Positions 1-6,470 of a stretch of 64,000 nt of DNA are shown piece after piece; within the stretch, counting starts at the first letter, position 1, and every line of letters begins with the position of its first letter. Below the pieces are notes generated by a model. It searched no databases. It saw only the letters and a program-made list of their open reading frames with translations, and was not told where the DNA came from. The stretch comes from Pelagadaptatus aseana. Its GTDB lineage: Bacteria > Pseudomonadota > Gammaproteobacteria > Pseudomonadales > Cellvibrionaceae. The DNA lies in the NCBI GenBank assembly GCA_040365065.1, contig BAABNI010000003.1, forward strand, positions 248,001 to 312,000. Direction: 5' to 3'. Both the position numbers and the translations under genes were made by a program.

Positions 1-92
1 CACTGGTGATACCGTCGCACTGGCAACTCCATCGCCAAAAGCACAGCGGCCAGATCAGTTACAGCCTCTATTACCGCCATCTTCCGGATTAA
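1..92 (+). CDS. rsmD: RsmD C-terminus (16S rRNA m2G966 methyltransferase), partial
   Basis: Only the last 29 codons are present, read in the frame that begins at base 3 and ends with TAA at 90-92. The peptide contains WQLHRQKHSGQISYSLYYR, which matches the typical end of RsmD (W-x-LHR-x-K-x-GQ-x-x-x-x-LY). RsmD methylates G966 of 16S rRNA. The gene lies directly upstream of coaD, the usual neighbour in gammaproteobacteria, which supports the call. The start and the catalytic NPPY region lie outside the window. Confidence 0.72.
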   Translation, partial: LVIPSHWQLHRQKHSGQISYSLYYRHLPD

Positions 93-200
93 CCCGACCA
101 GTAACGCACATTGGCCTTTCCATGTTCGATAGATTTTGTACTTGTCGCTTATTTTGTTTACTATCGCGGCCCTACCGATTGGGACTAACCGAGAAAACCA

Positions 201-677
201 ATGAAACACGTAGTTTACCCTGGCACTTTTGACCCCATTACCAACGGCCACATTGATCTGGTAGAGCGCGCTTGCCGCCTGTTTGACAAGGTCACCGTAG
301 CCATCGCCGCCAGCACCAAGAAAAACCCTCTGTTCACTCTCGAAGAGCGCGTTAATCAGGTCACCAAAGTTCTGGCGCATCTCGATAACGTGGAAATCTG
401 TGGTTTTGATATTCTGCTGGCTGAACTGATCAAGCAGAAAAAGGCCAATGGCGTGTTGCGCGGCCTGCGTGCGGTATCCGATTTTGAATATGAGTTCCAG
501 CTGGCCAATATGAACCGGGCACTGATGCCCGAGATGGAGAGCCTGTTTCTGACGCCGGCAGAGCACCTGTCCTATATTTCTTCGTCTCTGGTACGGGAAA
601 TTGCCTCACTGGACGGTGATGTCAGCAAATTTGTCCACCCGTTTATCGTGGATGAGCTCAAAGCCAAGTTCAATTGA
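201..677 (+). CDS. coaD: phosphopantetheine adenylyltransferase CoaD
   Basis: CoaD transfers AMP from ATP to 4'-phosphopantetheine to give dephospho-CoA, the penultimate step of coenzyme A synthesis in the cytoplasm. The 158-residue length is normal. The N-terminal nucleotidyltransferase motif GTFDPITNGH holds the T/HxGH signature. The RGLRAVSDFEYEFQLA segment and the ISSSLVRE motif near residue 128 are also standard. It follows the rsmD end and is closed by a strong palindromic terminator. coaBC, which supplies earlier steps of the same pathway, is 4.5 kb downstream. Confidence 0.97.
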   Translation: MKHVVYPGTFDPITNGHIDLVERACRLFDKVTVAIAASTKKNPLFTLEERVNQVTKVLAHLDNVEICGFDILLAELIKQKKANGVLRGLRAVSDFEYEFQLANMNRALMPEMESLFLTPAEHLSYISSSLVREIASLDGDVSKFVHPFIVDELKAKFN

Positions 678-690
678 TCACCGGCTTTAC

Positions 691-730
691 AGGCATTAAA
701 AAAGGGCGCATGCGCCCTTTTTTAATGCCT
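691..730. terminator. bidirectional rho-independent terminator (perfect 40-nt palindrome)
   Basis: The 40 bases are an exact palindrome: 20-bp arms with a GC core (GGGCGCATGCGCCC) flanked by six A and six T and then AGGCATT/AATGCCT. It sits between the convergent ends of coaD and the small secreted-protein gene, and the A and T runs provide a U-tract on either strand. Confidence 0.9.
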
Positions 731-746
731 GATTGATGCTCTTAGT

Positions 747-1070
747 TCACTCGGTCATATTGCCACGCTTGTAACCATCACCAATACAACCCAGACAACG
801 CTTGAACGCGGACTCAGCCGGGCCAACAATCAAAGTATCTGCAGCCTGATCGGCATTGCCACCCATCAACGAAAACGGTGCACTGACCAGCCATAACGCA
901 CTGCCAACAATCGTGGTAGCAATCATTACCGGGCGCACAATCAGTGCATCGGTGGTCATGGCCAGCGCCGAGGGATTTTCCTCCACTTCACCCACACCCC
1001 AGCTCCACTGACTGACTGATAAACACAGCAGTAAGGTGGTAACTTTTGCGATCATCCCTAAAGCATTCAT
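747..1070 (-). CDS. small conserved exported/membrane protein of unknown function
   Basis: This 107-residue protein starts with a hydrophobic segment (about residues 7-25) that looks like a signal peptide or anchor. A second hydrophobic stretch lies around residues 48-68. The conserved-looking part is RPVMIATTIVGSALW followed by GGNADQAADTLIVGPA and a C-terminal CLGC. I recognise this general pattern from uncharacterised gammaproteobacterial proteins but know of no assigned function. A good ribosome-binding site (GGAGATTACT before ATG) supports the start. It is a single gene, convergent with coaD. Confidence 0.75.
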   Translation of the reverse strand: MNALGMIAKVTTLLLCLSVSQWSWGVGEVEENPSALAMTTDALIVRPVMIATTIVGSALWLVSAPFSLMGGNADQAADTLIVGPAESAFKRCLGCIGDGYKRGNMTE

Positions 1071-1215
1071 AGTAATCTCCTCTATTCTTGCGGTTATCCT
1101 GAGTTCTGTTACTCAATGATTCTAGATATGTGCACTGGGCTCTGAAGCGCCATTTGAAACACCAATAAAACCACAGCTTATGACCCCAGTGTAGCCCTGA
1201 ACCGCAAAAACGCCT

Positions 1216-2031
1216 TTATTTCTGACACTGGCTGCAAAAAACCGTGGTTCGCTGCCCCAATTTTACTTCTTTGAGTGCCCGGCCACAGCGGCAACAGGGT
1301 TGTCCACCTCGCCCATACACCAGCAGCTCCTGTTTGAAATAACCCGGTTTGCCATCACCACCCACGAAATCCTTCAAGGTGGTGCCGCCCTGCTCGATGG
1401 CTCGGGCCAACACCTGCTTTACCTCTACGGCCAGCGCCTGATATTGCTTTCTTGTCACCTTGCCAGCGGCTTTGGTCGGACGAATACCCGCGGCGAACAA
1501 AGCTTCGTTAGCGTAGATATTACCGACCCCCACAACCACTTTGCTGTCCATCAGAAACTGTTTGATAGCCTGAGTCCGCTTACGCGAGCACTGGAACAGA
1601 TAGTCGCCATTGAAGTCATCCGTAAGTGGTTCAGGTCCCAGATGTGCAATCAACTTATGCTCTGCCACGGGACCACTGCTCCAAAGCACGGCACCAAAAC
1701 GGCGGGGGTCATTCAGGCGCACAATCGCGCCATTGGTAAAAACCAGATCGACGTGGTCGTGCTTGCCGACCGGCTCGCTACCGCTGACCACACGCAAACT
1801 GCCAGACATCCCCAAATGAATCAGGACAGTGCCTTGTTCAAGCTCAAAAAGTAAATACTTACCCCGGCGGTATAGCTTATTTACAGTCGACCCGGCAATA
1901 CAGTAATCCAAATCGTCGGGCACCGGCCAACGCAATCCTGAGTGACGAACAACCGCCCGATCAATGGTTTGCCCGTCAACATAGGGCTCTATCCCCCTGC
2001 GGGTGGTTTCAACTTCTGGCAGTTCTGGCAT
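1216..2031 (-). CDS. mutM: formamidopyrimidine-DNA glycosylase MutM (Fpg)
   Basis: MutM is a bifunctional glycosylase/AP lyase that removes 8-oxoguanine and formamidopyrimidines in base excision repair. The 271 residues begin PELPEVETTRRGI, giving the catalytic Pro2 and Glu3 after Met removal. LYRRGKYLL carries the conserved Lys near residue 57, and VVGVGNIYANEALF is the helix-two-turn-helix. The C-terminus has a four-cysteine zinc finger (CCRCG then CSQCQK). Proximity to coaD resembles Pseudomonas, where the two genes are near neighbours. Confidence 0.97.
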   Translation of the reverse strand: MPELPEVETTRRGIEPYVDGQTIDRAVVRHSGLRWPVPDDLDYCIAGSTVNKLYRRGKYLLFELEQGTVLIHLGMSGSLRVVSGSEPVGKHDHVDLVFTNGAIVRLNDPRRFGAVLWSSGPVAEHKLIAHLGPEPLTDDFNGDYLFQCSRKRTQAIKQFLMDSKVVVGVGNIYANEALFAAGIRPTKAAGKVTRKQYQALAVEVKQVLARAIEQGGTTLKDFVGGDGKPGYFKQELLVYGRGGQPCCRCGRALKEVKLGQRTTVFCSQCQK

Positions 2032-2051
2032 GGCAGCGATTGGCGATCCTG

Positions 2052-2966
2052 TTACAGCGGATTATCAGCGATGAATTCAACCACAACTTCGGCCAACTTT
2101 TCACCCTGATCTTCCTGCAAAAAATGACCGCCGTTGACTATGGTGGTGTGCTTTTGCCCCTTGGTGCCGGGAATCAGCTTTTGCATCAGCTGGTCGCCGC
2201 CGGCGGTGATGGGGTCGGAATCACTGAATGCCGTCAGAAACGGCTTCTGCCACTGACTCAACACCCCCCAGGCCGCCCGGTTGGGGACAGCGGCGGGATC
2301 GTCTGGCGAGACCGGCACCAGCGTCGGGAACTGTCGCGCACCCTCTTTATAGGATTCATCCGGGTATGGCGCATCGTAGGCAGCAATAACATCCGCCGCC
2401 AACTCCGTGGTGGTGGCACCTTTAATAATCCCACCCGTTGGAAACTCGGGGACGTCCTGTGAAAACTTTTTCCAGTTGTGAAAGGCCTCGCCCGGATCAT
2501 GATCCCCGGTAGGCAACATGGTATTGGCCGCCACAACCCGGACAAACCGCTCAGGATTCTCCGCCACAAGACGAAGACCAATCAAACCACCCCAATCCTG
2601 ACACACCAGGGTAATACGCTGCAGATCGAGCTTTTGCAGCAGCGCCTCGGTCATCCAGTCAACGTGACGCTGGTAGGTGTAGTCCGTTCTCTTGGCAGGC
2701 TTGTCCGAACGACCAAAACCAATCAGATCCGGAGCAATCACTCTTTTCCCTGCCGCCACCAGTACCGGTACCATCTTGCGATACAGATAGCTCCATGAAG
2801 GCTCGCCGTGCATCAGCAAGACCAATTCGCCATCTTCTGGACCCTCGTCCAGATAGTGCAGCCGCAACTGGCCGCCTTCGCCGTCAGCGATTGTGACGTA
2901 ATTGGGCTCAAAGGAGTAACCGGGTAACTGCTCAAAACATTCATCTGGGGTGCGTAAGACATCCAT
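2052..2966 (-). CDS. alpha/beta hydrolase, haloalkane dehalogenase-like (HLD-I type)
   Basis: A 304-residue alpha/beta hydrolase resembling DhlA/DhmA-type haloalkane dehalogenases, which hydrolyse carbon-halogen bonds to alcohols. The oxyanion-hole motif is HGEPSWSYLYRKM. The nucleophile elbow is VCQDWGG, an Asp followed by the halide-stabilising Trp. The candidate catalytic acid lies in FSDSDPIT and the catalytic His in GGHFLQED. I chose MDVLRTPDECF as the start because homology begins there. The frame stays open for 49 more codons upstream, but that part looks like non-coding sequence. The true substrate cannot be read from sequence; epoxide or other ester hydrolysis is less likely given Asp-Trp. 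Confidence 0.85.
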   Translation of the reverse strand: MDVLRTPDECFEQLPGYSFEPNYVTIADGEGGQLRLHYLDEGPEDGELVLLMHGEPSWSYLYRKMVPVLVAAGKRVIAPDLIGFGRSDKPAKRTDYTYQRHVDWMTEALLQKLDLQRITLVCQDWGGLIGLRLVAENPERFVRVVAANTMLPTGDHDPGEAFHNWKKFSQDVPEFPTGGIIKGATTTELAADVIAAYDAPYPDESYKEGARQFPTLVPVSPDDPAAVPNRAAWGVLSQWQKPFLTAFSDSDPITAGGDQLMQKLIPGTKGQKHTTIVNGGHFLQEDQGEKLAEVVVEFIADNPL

Positions 2967-3148
2967 TGGGCTTCCACTCTTGTTATGGTTTGGGAACTGA
3001 TAATGAGACCAGAGACTGAGGTTAGTCCAGAGAGCGGCAGAGGATAGGGATAATTTGTCAGAAATTGCCTTGGAGCCTAAAACATTAGGCAAATTGGCGA
3101 AGACGTTTGCCATGGCTGCGGCAACATCAATTTAGCGTCCCAGCAAAA

Positions 3149-3253
3149 GGTCGCTCACGGCATCCATGCCTTCCGCGACATACGACCGCCATGGATGGCG
3201 GAAGTGCAGATTTTGCAGGAGCGCATATCTGCCATTACATCCCTGTAAATAAC
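3149..3253. repeat. dispersed hairpin repeat, copy 1
   Basis: The element begins GGTCGCTCACGGCATCCATG, continues CCTTCCGCGACATA, and ends CATTACATCCCTGTAAATAA. It contains nested inverted repeats: GTCGC/GCGAC enclosing GGCAT/ATGCC, then CCGCCAT-GG-ATGGCGG, then TTAC/GTAA. The same beginning and end recur at 18412-18530. It occupies most of the gene-free stretch between the hydrolase start (2966) and rpmG (3311), directly 3' of the rpmG terminator. I see no promoter or gene in the rest of this gap. Confidence 0.65.
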
Positions 3254-3286
3254 AAAGCCCGACCTGCAGGTGGCAGATCGGGCTTT
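3254..3286 (-). terminator. rho-independent terminator of rpmB-rpmG
   Basis: AAAGCCCGA at 3254-3262 pairs with TCGGGCTTT at 3278-3286. On the minus strand the hairpin is followed by TTTGTTATTT. It lies 24 bases after the rpmG stop codon. Confidence 0.8.
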
Positions 3287-3310
3287 ACGAGGCATTAAGC
3301 AAGAAGTCTC

Positions 3311-3478
3311 TTACTTGATTTTGCCTTCTTTATACATCACGTGCTTGCGAACAACGGGATCGTACTTTTTGATCTCCATTTTCTCAGGCGTGTTGCGCTT
3401 GTTCTTGTCAGTGGTGTAGAAGTGACCAGTACCAGCGCTGGAATTCAGACGGATTTTCTCACGTGCACCTTTAGCCAT
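3311..3478 (-). CDS. rpmG: 50S ribosomal protein L33
   Basis: A 55-codon gene that starts MAKGAREKIRLNSSAGTGHF and ends VMYKEGKIK, the standard L33 sequence with its TGHFYTT and NKRNTPEKMEIKKYDP segments. It is the cysteine-free form of L33: there are no CxxC zinc-ribbon pairs. It lies 11 bases downstream of rpmB and is co-transcribed with it, as in most gammaproteobacteria. The terminator follows immediately. Confidence 0.97.
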   Translation of the reverse strand: MAKGAREKIRLNSSAGTGHFYTTDKNKRNTPEKMEIKKYDPVVRKHVMYKEGKIK

Positions 3479-3489
3479 GATTCAACTCC

Positions 3490-3726
3490 TTATACTTTTT
3501 CGCCGCGAGCGCGGATTTCAGACAGAACGGTTTCGATACCCTTCTTGTCGATGATGCGCATACCTTTGGAGGAAACACGCAGCTTCACAAAACGCTTCTC
3601 GGATTCAACCCAAAAACGGTGAGTGTGCAGGTTTGGCAAAAAACGACGCTTGGTGTGGTTTTTTGCGTGGGAAACATTGTTACCAGTTACTGGGCGCTTA
3701 CCCGTAACTTGACATACCTTGGACAT
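3490..3726 (-). CDS. rpmB: 50S ribosomal protein L28
   Basis: A 78-residue L28 that begins MSKVCQVTGKRPVTGNNVSHA, followed by NHTKRRFLPNLHTHRFWVES and a basic C-terminal half. It is a large-subunit ribosomal protein, first gene of the rpmB-rpmG pair. Only one cysteine is present (residue 5), so it is also the zinc-independent type. A GAGG-type ribosome-binding region lies upstream of the start. Confidence 0.97.
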   Translation of the reverse strand: MSKVCQVTGKRPVTGNNVSHAKNHTKRRFLPNLHTHRFWVESEKRFVKLRVSSKGMRIIDKKGIETVLSEIRARGEKV

Positions 3727-3970
3727 CTGTTCGCCTCATTTTTACAGGTCATCGCCTACCTCTGAGGAGACGAATCATAAATCTTTAATTAACTGACCGA
3801 GTCACAACCCTTGACCCATTATCCGACAGGCAAATGGCCTGGTTCGAACAAAAAATAATCGGGCTGGCCTCAGCGAGCGGCGTTTTATACCAGAACACCC
3901 AAGCGATAGCAAATATATCTGCCTTTTTTGCCGGTTTTTTGCCCTTTGCGCCGAAAAAAATGGCAACACA

Positions 3971-4657
3971 CTACAAAAGCCCCATTTCCGCGAAAGAAGC
4001 GACCTCTCCCTCCCCTACAACCAGATGATCCAGCGTTCTGATATCCACCAGACTCAGAGCCTGTTGCAGCCTGTCGGTCAAATAGCGATCCTGGGAGCTG
4101 GGTTCGGCGACACCCGAGGGATGATTGTGGGCAAATATGACCGCCGCGGCATTGAACGCCAACGCCTGCTTGACCACCTCCCGTGGATAGACGCTGGCAC
4201 CATCGATGGTGCCGTAAAATAACTCGCTATACTCCAGCAGGCGATGTTGGTTATCCAGAAACAATACGGCGAACACCTCGCGACTCTGGTGACGCAACTG
4301 GTGCTGCACATAGTCTTTCACCAGCTGTGGCCGGGTAAATCCCTGCCCGGCTTCAAGGGCTTCGGATAAATGCCGCCGGGCCATTTCCAAGGTCGCCTGC
4401 AGCTGGGCGAACTTGGCCGCACCCAGACCCGGTGCCTGACAGAATTGTTGCTGACTGGCATCGAGAATATTGCGCAGCGACCCGAACGAGCGCAACAGCT
4501 CGCGGGCCAGATCTACGGCCGACCGACCGGCACAGCCGGTGCGAAGAAAGATGGCGAGCAATTCTGCATCCGACAGCTGTGACGCACCATGCTGCAACAA
4601 TTTTTCCCGTGGTCTCTCCGCTGCCGGCCAGTCCTTGATCGCCAAATCCGTCTCCAA
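3971..4657 (-). CDS. radC: RadC family JAB-domain protein
   Basis: A 228-residue RadC protein. The N-terminal half has the PREKLLQHGASQLSDAELLA segment and a helix-hairpin-helix-like GLGAAKFAQLQATLEMARR. The C-terminal half carries the JAMM metal-binding motif HNHPSGVAEPSSQD with an upstream Glu. RadC was named for DNA repair, but the role in repair has been questioned and the function is unsettled. It is divergent from the small-protein and coaBC genes, the same radC/coaBC arrangement as in Pseudomonas. Confidence 0.93.
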   Translation of the reverse strand: METDLAIKDWPAAERPREKLLQHGASQLSDAELLAIFLRTGCAGRSAVDLARELLRSFGSLRNILDASQQQFCQAPGLGAAKFAQLQATLEMARRHLSEALEAGQGFTRPQLVKDYVQHQLRHQSREVFAVLFLDNQHRLLEYSELFYGTIDGASVYPREVVKQALAFNAAAVIFAHNHPSGVAEPSSQDRYLTDRLQQALSLVDIRTLDHLVVGEGEVASFAEMGLL

Positions 4658-4827
4658 ATAACCAATTCTTATTTCCAGCGCTTGTGAAAGAGATTCTTGT
4701 AACTTCCATTACACCGGCAGTTGAGTACCATGATCTTAGGTGGCAGCTGTACACCCAACCATCGCCAACAGGTATGAATGGCATTCACGTTCTAGCATCC
4801 ACATCACTGAAGTAAGGGGATGATCCA

Positions 4828-5082
4828 ATGAATGAAAATGTTTTTGAACCCGACTTTGAGTTGTCCATTGAAGGCGACTCCTCATACCGCAACGGCAAGG
4901 TAACCTTCTATGCCGATACCCGGTCACCGCGCAGTAAAATGGACCGGCGCCAGTGTCGGGAGCGGCGCAAAGCCATTCGCTTCACTCCGGATCGCCGCAA
5001 CAACCTTGATCGCCGTCAGCAAACCATGACATGGAATAATGGCTATCAATTCCAAAACCATCGTCTGACTCCCGACTTTTAG
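4828..5082 (+). CDS. small basic protein of unknown function with DRR motifs
   Basis: This is an 84-residue protein whose middle is very rich in Arg and Asp: DRRQCRERRKAIRF, then FTPDRRNNLDRRQ. It has an acidic N-terminus and no signal peptide or membrane segment. A strong ribosome-binding site (AAGTAAGGGG, then ATGATCCA) precedes the ATG, which supports it as a real gene. It lies between radC and coaBC. I do not recognise a named family; similar DRR-rich segments occur in other proteins as linkers. The basic repeats suggest nucleic acid or membrane-surface contact, but that is a guess. Confidence 0.65.
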   Translation: MNENVFEPDFELSIEGDSSYRNGKVTFYADTRSPRSKMDRRQCRERRKAIRFTPDRRNNLDRRQQTMTWNNGYQFQNHRLTPDF

Positions 5083-5216
5083 CGGTCACCACCACCCGAT
5101 CATGACGCTACTCACTACCGGTGCATCCTGGCACCGGTGGCTGAAGCCATCTCCACCATTTATTGAAACCCGTCACAGTGGTATCTTAAGCGCCTTATCC
5201 AGTAAGCAGGTGCTGC

Positions 5217-6413
5217 ATGAATTCCCTGACCAACAAGCAAATTCTCCTCGGTGTCACCGGCGGCATTGCCGCCTACAAGAGCGCCGAGCTGGTGCGACGT
5301 CTTCAGGATCTCGGAGCCAGTGTTCAGGTTGTCATGACCCCGGCTGCTCAGGAATTCATCACCCCGCTGACCATGCAGGCGCTGTCCGGCAACCCGGTCC
5401 ACACCGAGCTGCTTAATCCAGAGGCCGAAGCCGGCATGGGTCACATCGAGCTGGCGCGCTGGGCCGACCTGATTCTGGTAGCACCGGCCACCGCAGACTT
5501 TATTGCCCGACTGGTTCAGGGCCAGGCCAATGATCTACTGACCACTCTGTGCTCTGCCACGGCTGCACCCATTTGTCTTGCACCCGCTATGAATCAGGGC
5601 ATGTGGGCCAACCAGGCCAATCTCGATAACGTTGCCGTCTTGCAACAGCGCGGTGTCCGTTGCTTCGGCCCGGCCGAAGGCTCACAGGCCTGTGGTGACA
5701 CAGGCCCCGGCCGCATGCTGGAACCCGATCAACTGGCACAACTGACCGCCGAACAATTTCAAACCGGGCTTCTCAGCGGCAAGAAAGTTACCATTACCGC
5801 AGGCCCAACCCGTGAGGCCATTGACCCGGTTCGCTACATCAGCAATCACAGCTCTGGCAAAATGGGCTATGCACTGGCGGAAGCCGCCCGGGATGCCGGC
5901 GCCGAAGTGACTCTGATCACCGGGCCCACAGCACTGGCAAAACCCCAGCGCTGTACTCTGGTGGCGGTTGAGAGTGCCGAGCAGATGTTCGCGGCCAGTC
6001 TTGAAGCCAGCCCCAGCAGCGATGTTTTTATTGCCTCGGCGGCAGTCGCCGACTACCGCCCCGCCAGCATCGCCGAACAGAAAATCAAGAAGACCGGCCA
6101 GGATGCCATGACCATTGAACTGGTTAAAAACCCGGATATTGTGACCGCCGTCGCCAATTCTGAAGACCGGCCATTTACTGTGGGCTTTGCCGCAGAAACC
6201 CGGGATGTTGTGGGCTATGCTAGAGACAAACTGCAACGCAAAAATCTGGATGTGGTCATCGCCAATGATGTATCGCGCTCCGACATCGGCTTCAACAGTG
6301 ATGACAATGCCGTCACCCTGGTCTGGCCGGAGAGTGAAGAAGAACTGCAACTGCAAAGTAAAACCCAGCTGGCCCGGGAATTGATCACCCGGATTGCCAA
6401 CGCCCTAAATTAA
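5217..6413 (+). CDS. coaBC: bifunctional phosphopantothenoylcysteine synthetase/decarboxylase CoaBC (Dfp)
   Basis: CoaBC couples cysteine to 4'-phosphopantothenate and then decarboxylates the product to 4'-phosphopantetheine. The N-terminal CoaC flavoprotein half (residues 1 to about 190) shows the GHIELARWAD active-site His, the PAMNQGMW substrate motif and the ACGDTGPGRM cysteine lid. The CoaB half starts at KKVTITAGPTREAIDPVRYI and includes the EQKIKKTG lysine motif. The length of 398 is normal. In Pseudomonas, dut separates coaBC from algC; here the two are adjacent and dut is absent. Confidence 0.97.
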   Translation: MNSLTNKQILLGVTGGIAAYKSAELVRRLQDLGASVQVVMTPAAQEFITPLTMQALSGNPVHTELLNPEAEAGMGHIELARWADLILVAPATADFIARLVQGQANDLLTTLCSATAAPICLAPAMNQGMWANQANLDNVAVLQQRGVRCFGPAEGSQACGDTGPGRMLEPDQLAQLTAEQFQTGLLSGKKVTITAGPTREAIDPVRYISNHSSGKMGYALAEAARDAGAEVTLITGPTALAKPQRCTLVAVESAEQMFAASLEASPSSDVFIASAAVADYRPASIAEQKIKKTGQDAMTIELVKNPDIVTAVANSEDRPFTVGFAAETRDVVGYARDKLQRKNLDVVIANDVSRSDIGFNSDDNAVTLVWPESEEELQLQSKTQLARELITRIANALN

Positions 6414-6470
6414 CCCAAGGCCAAACCACGGATTGGCTGGATAATCACGAGACAGTAAGGAACTGCCCAC

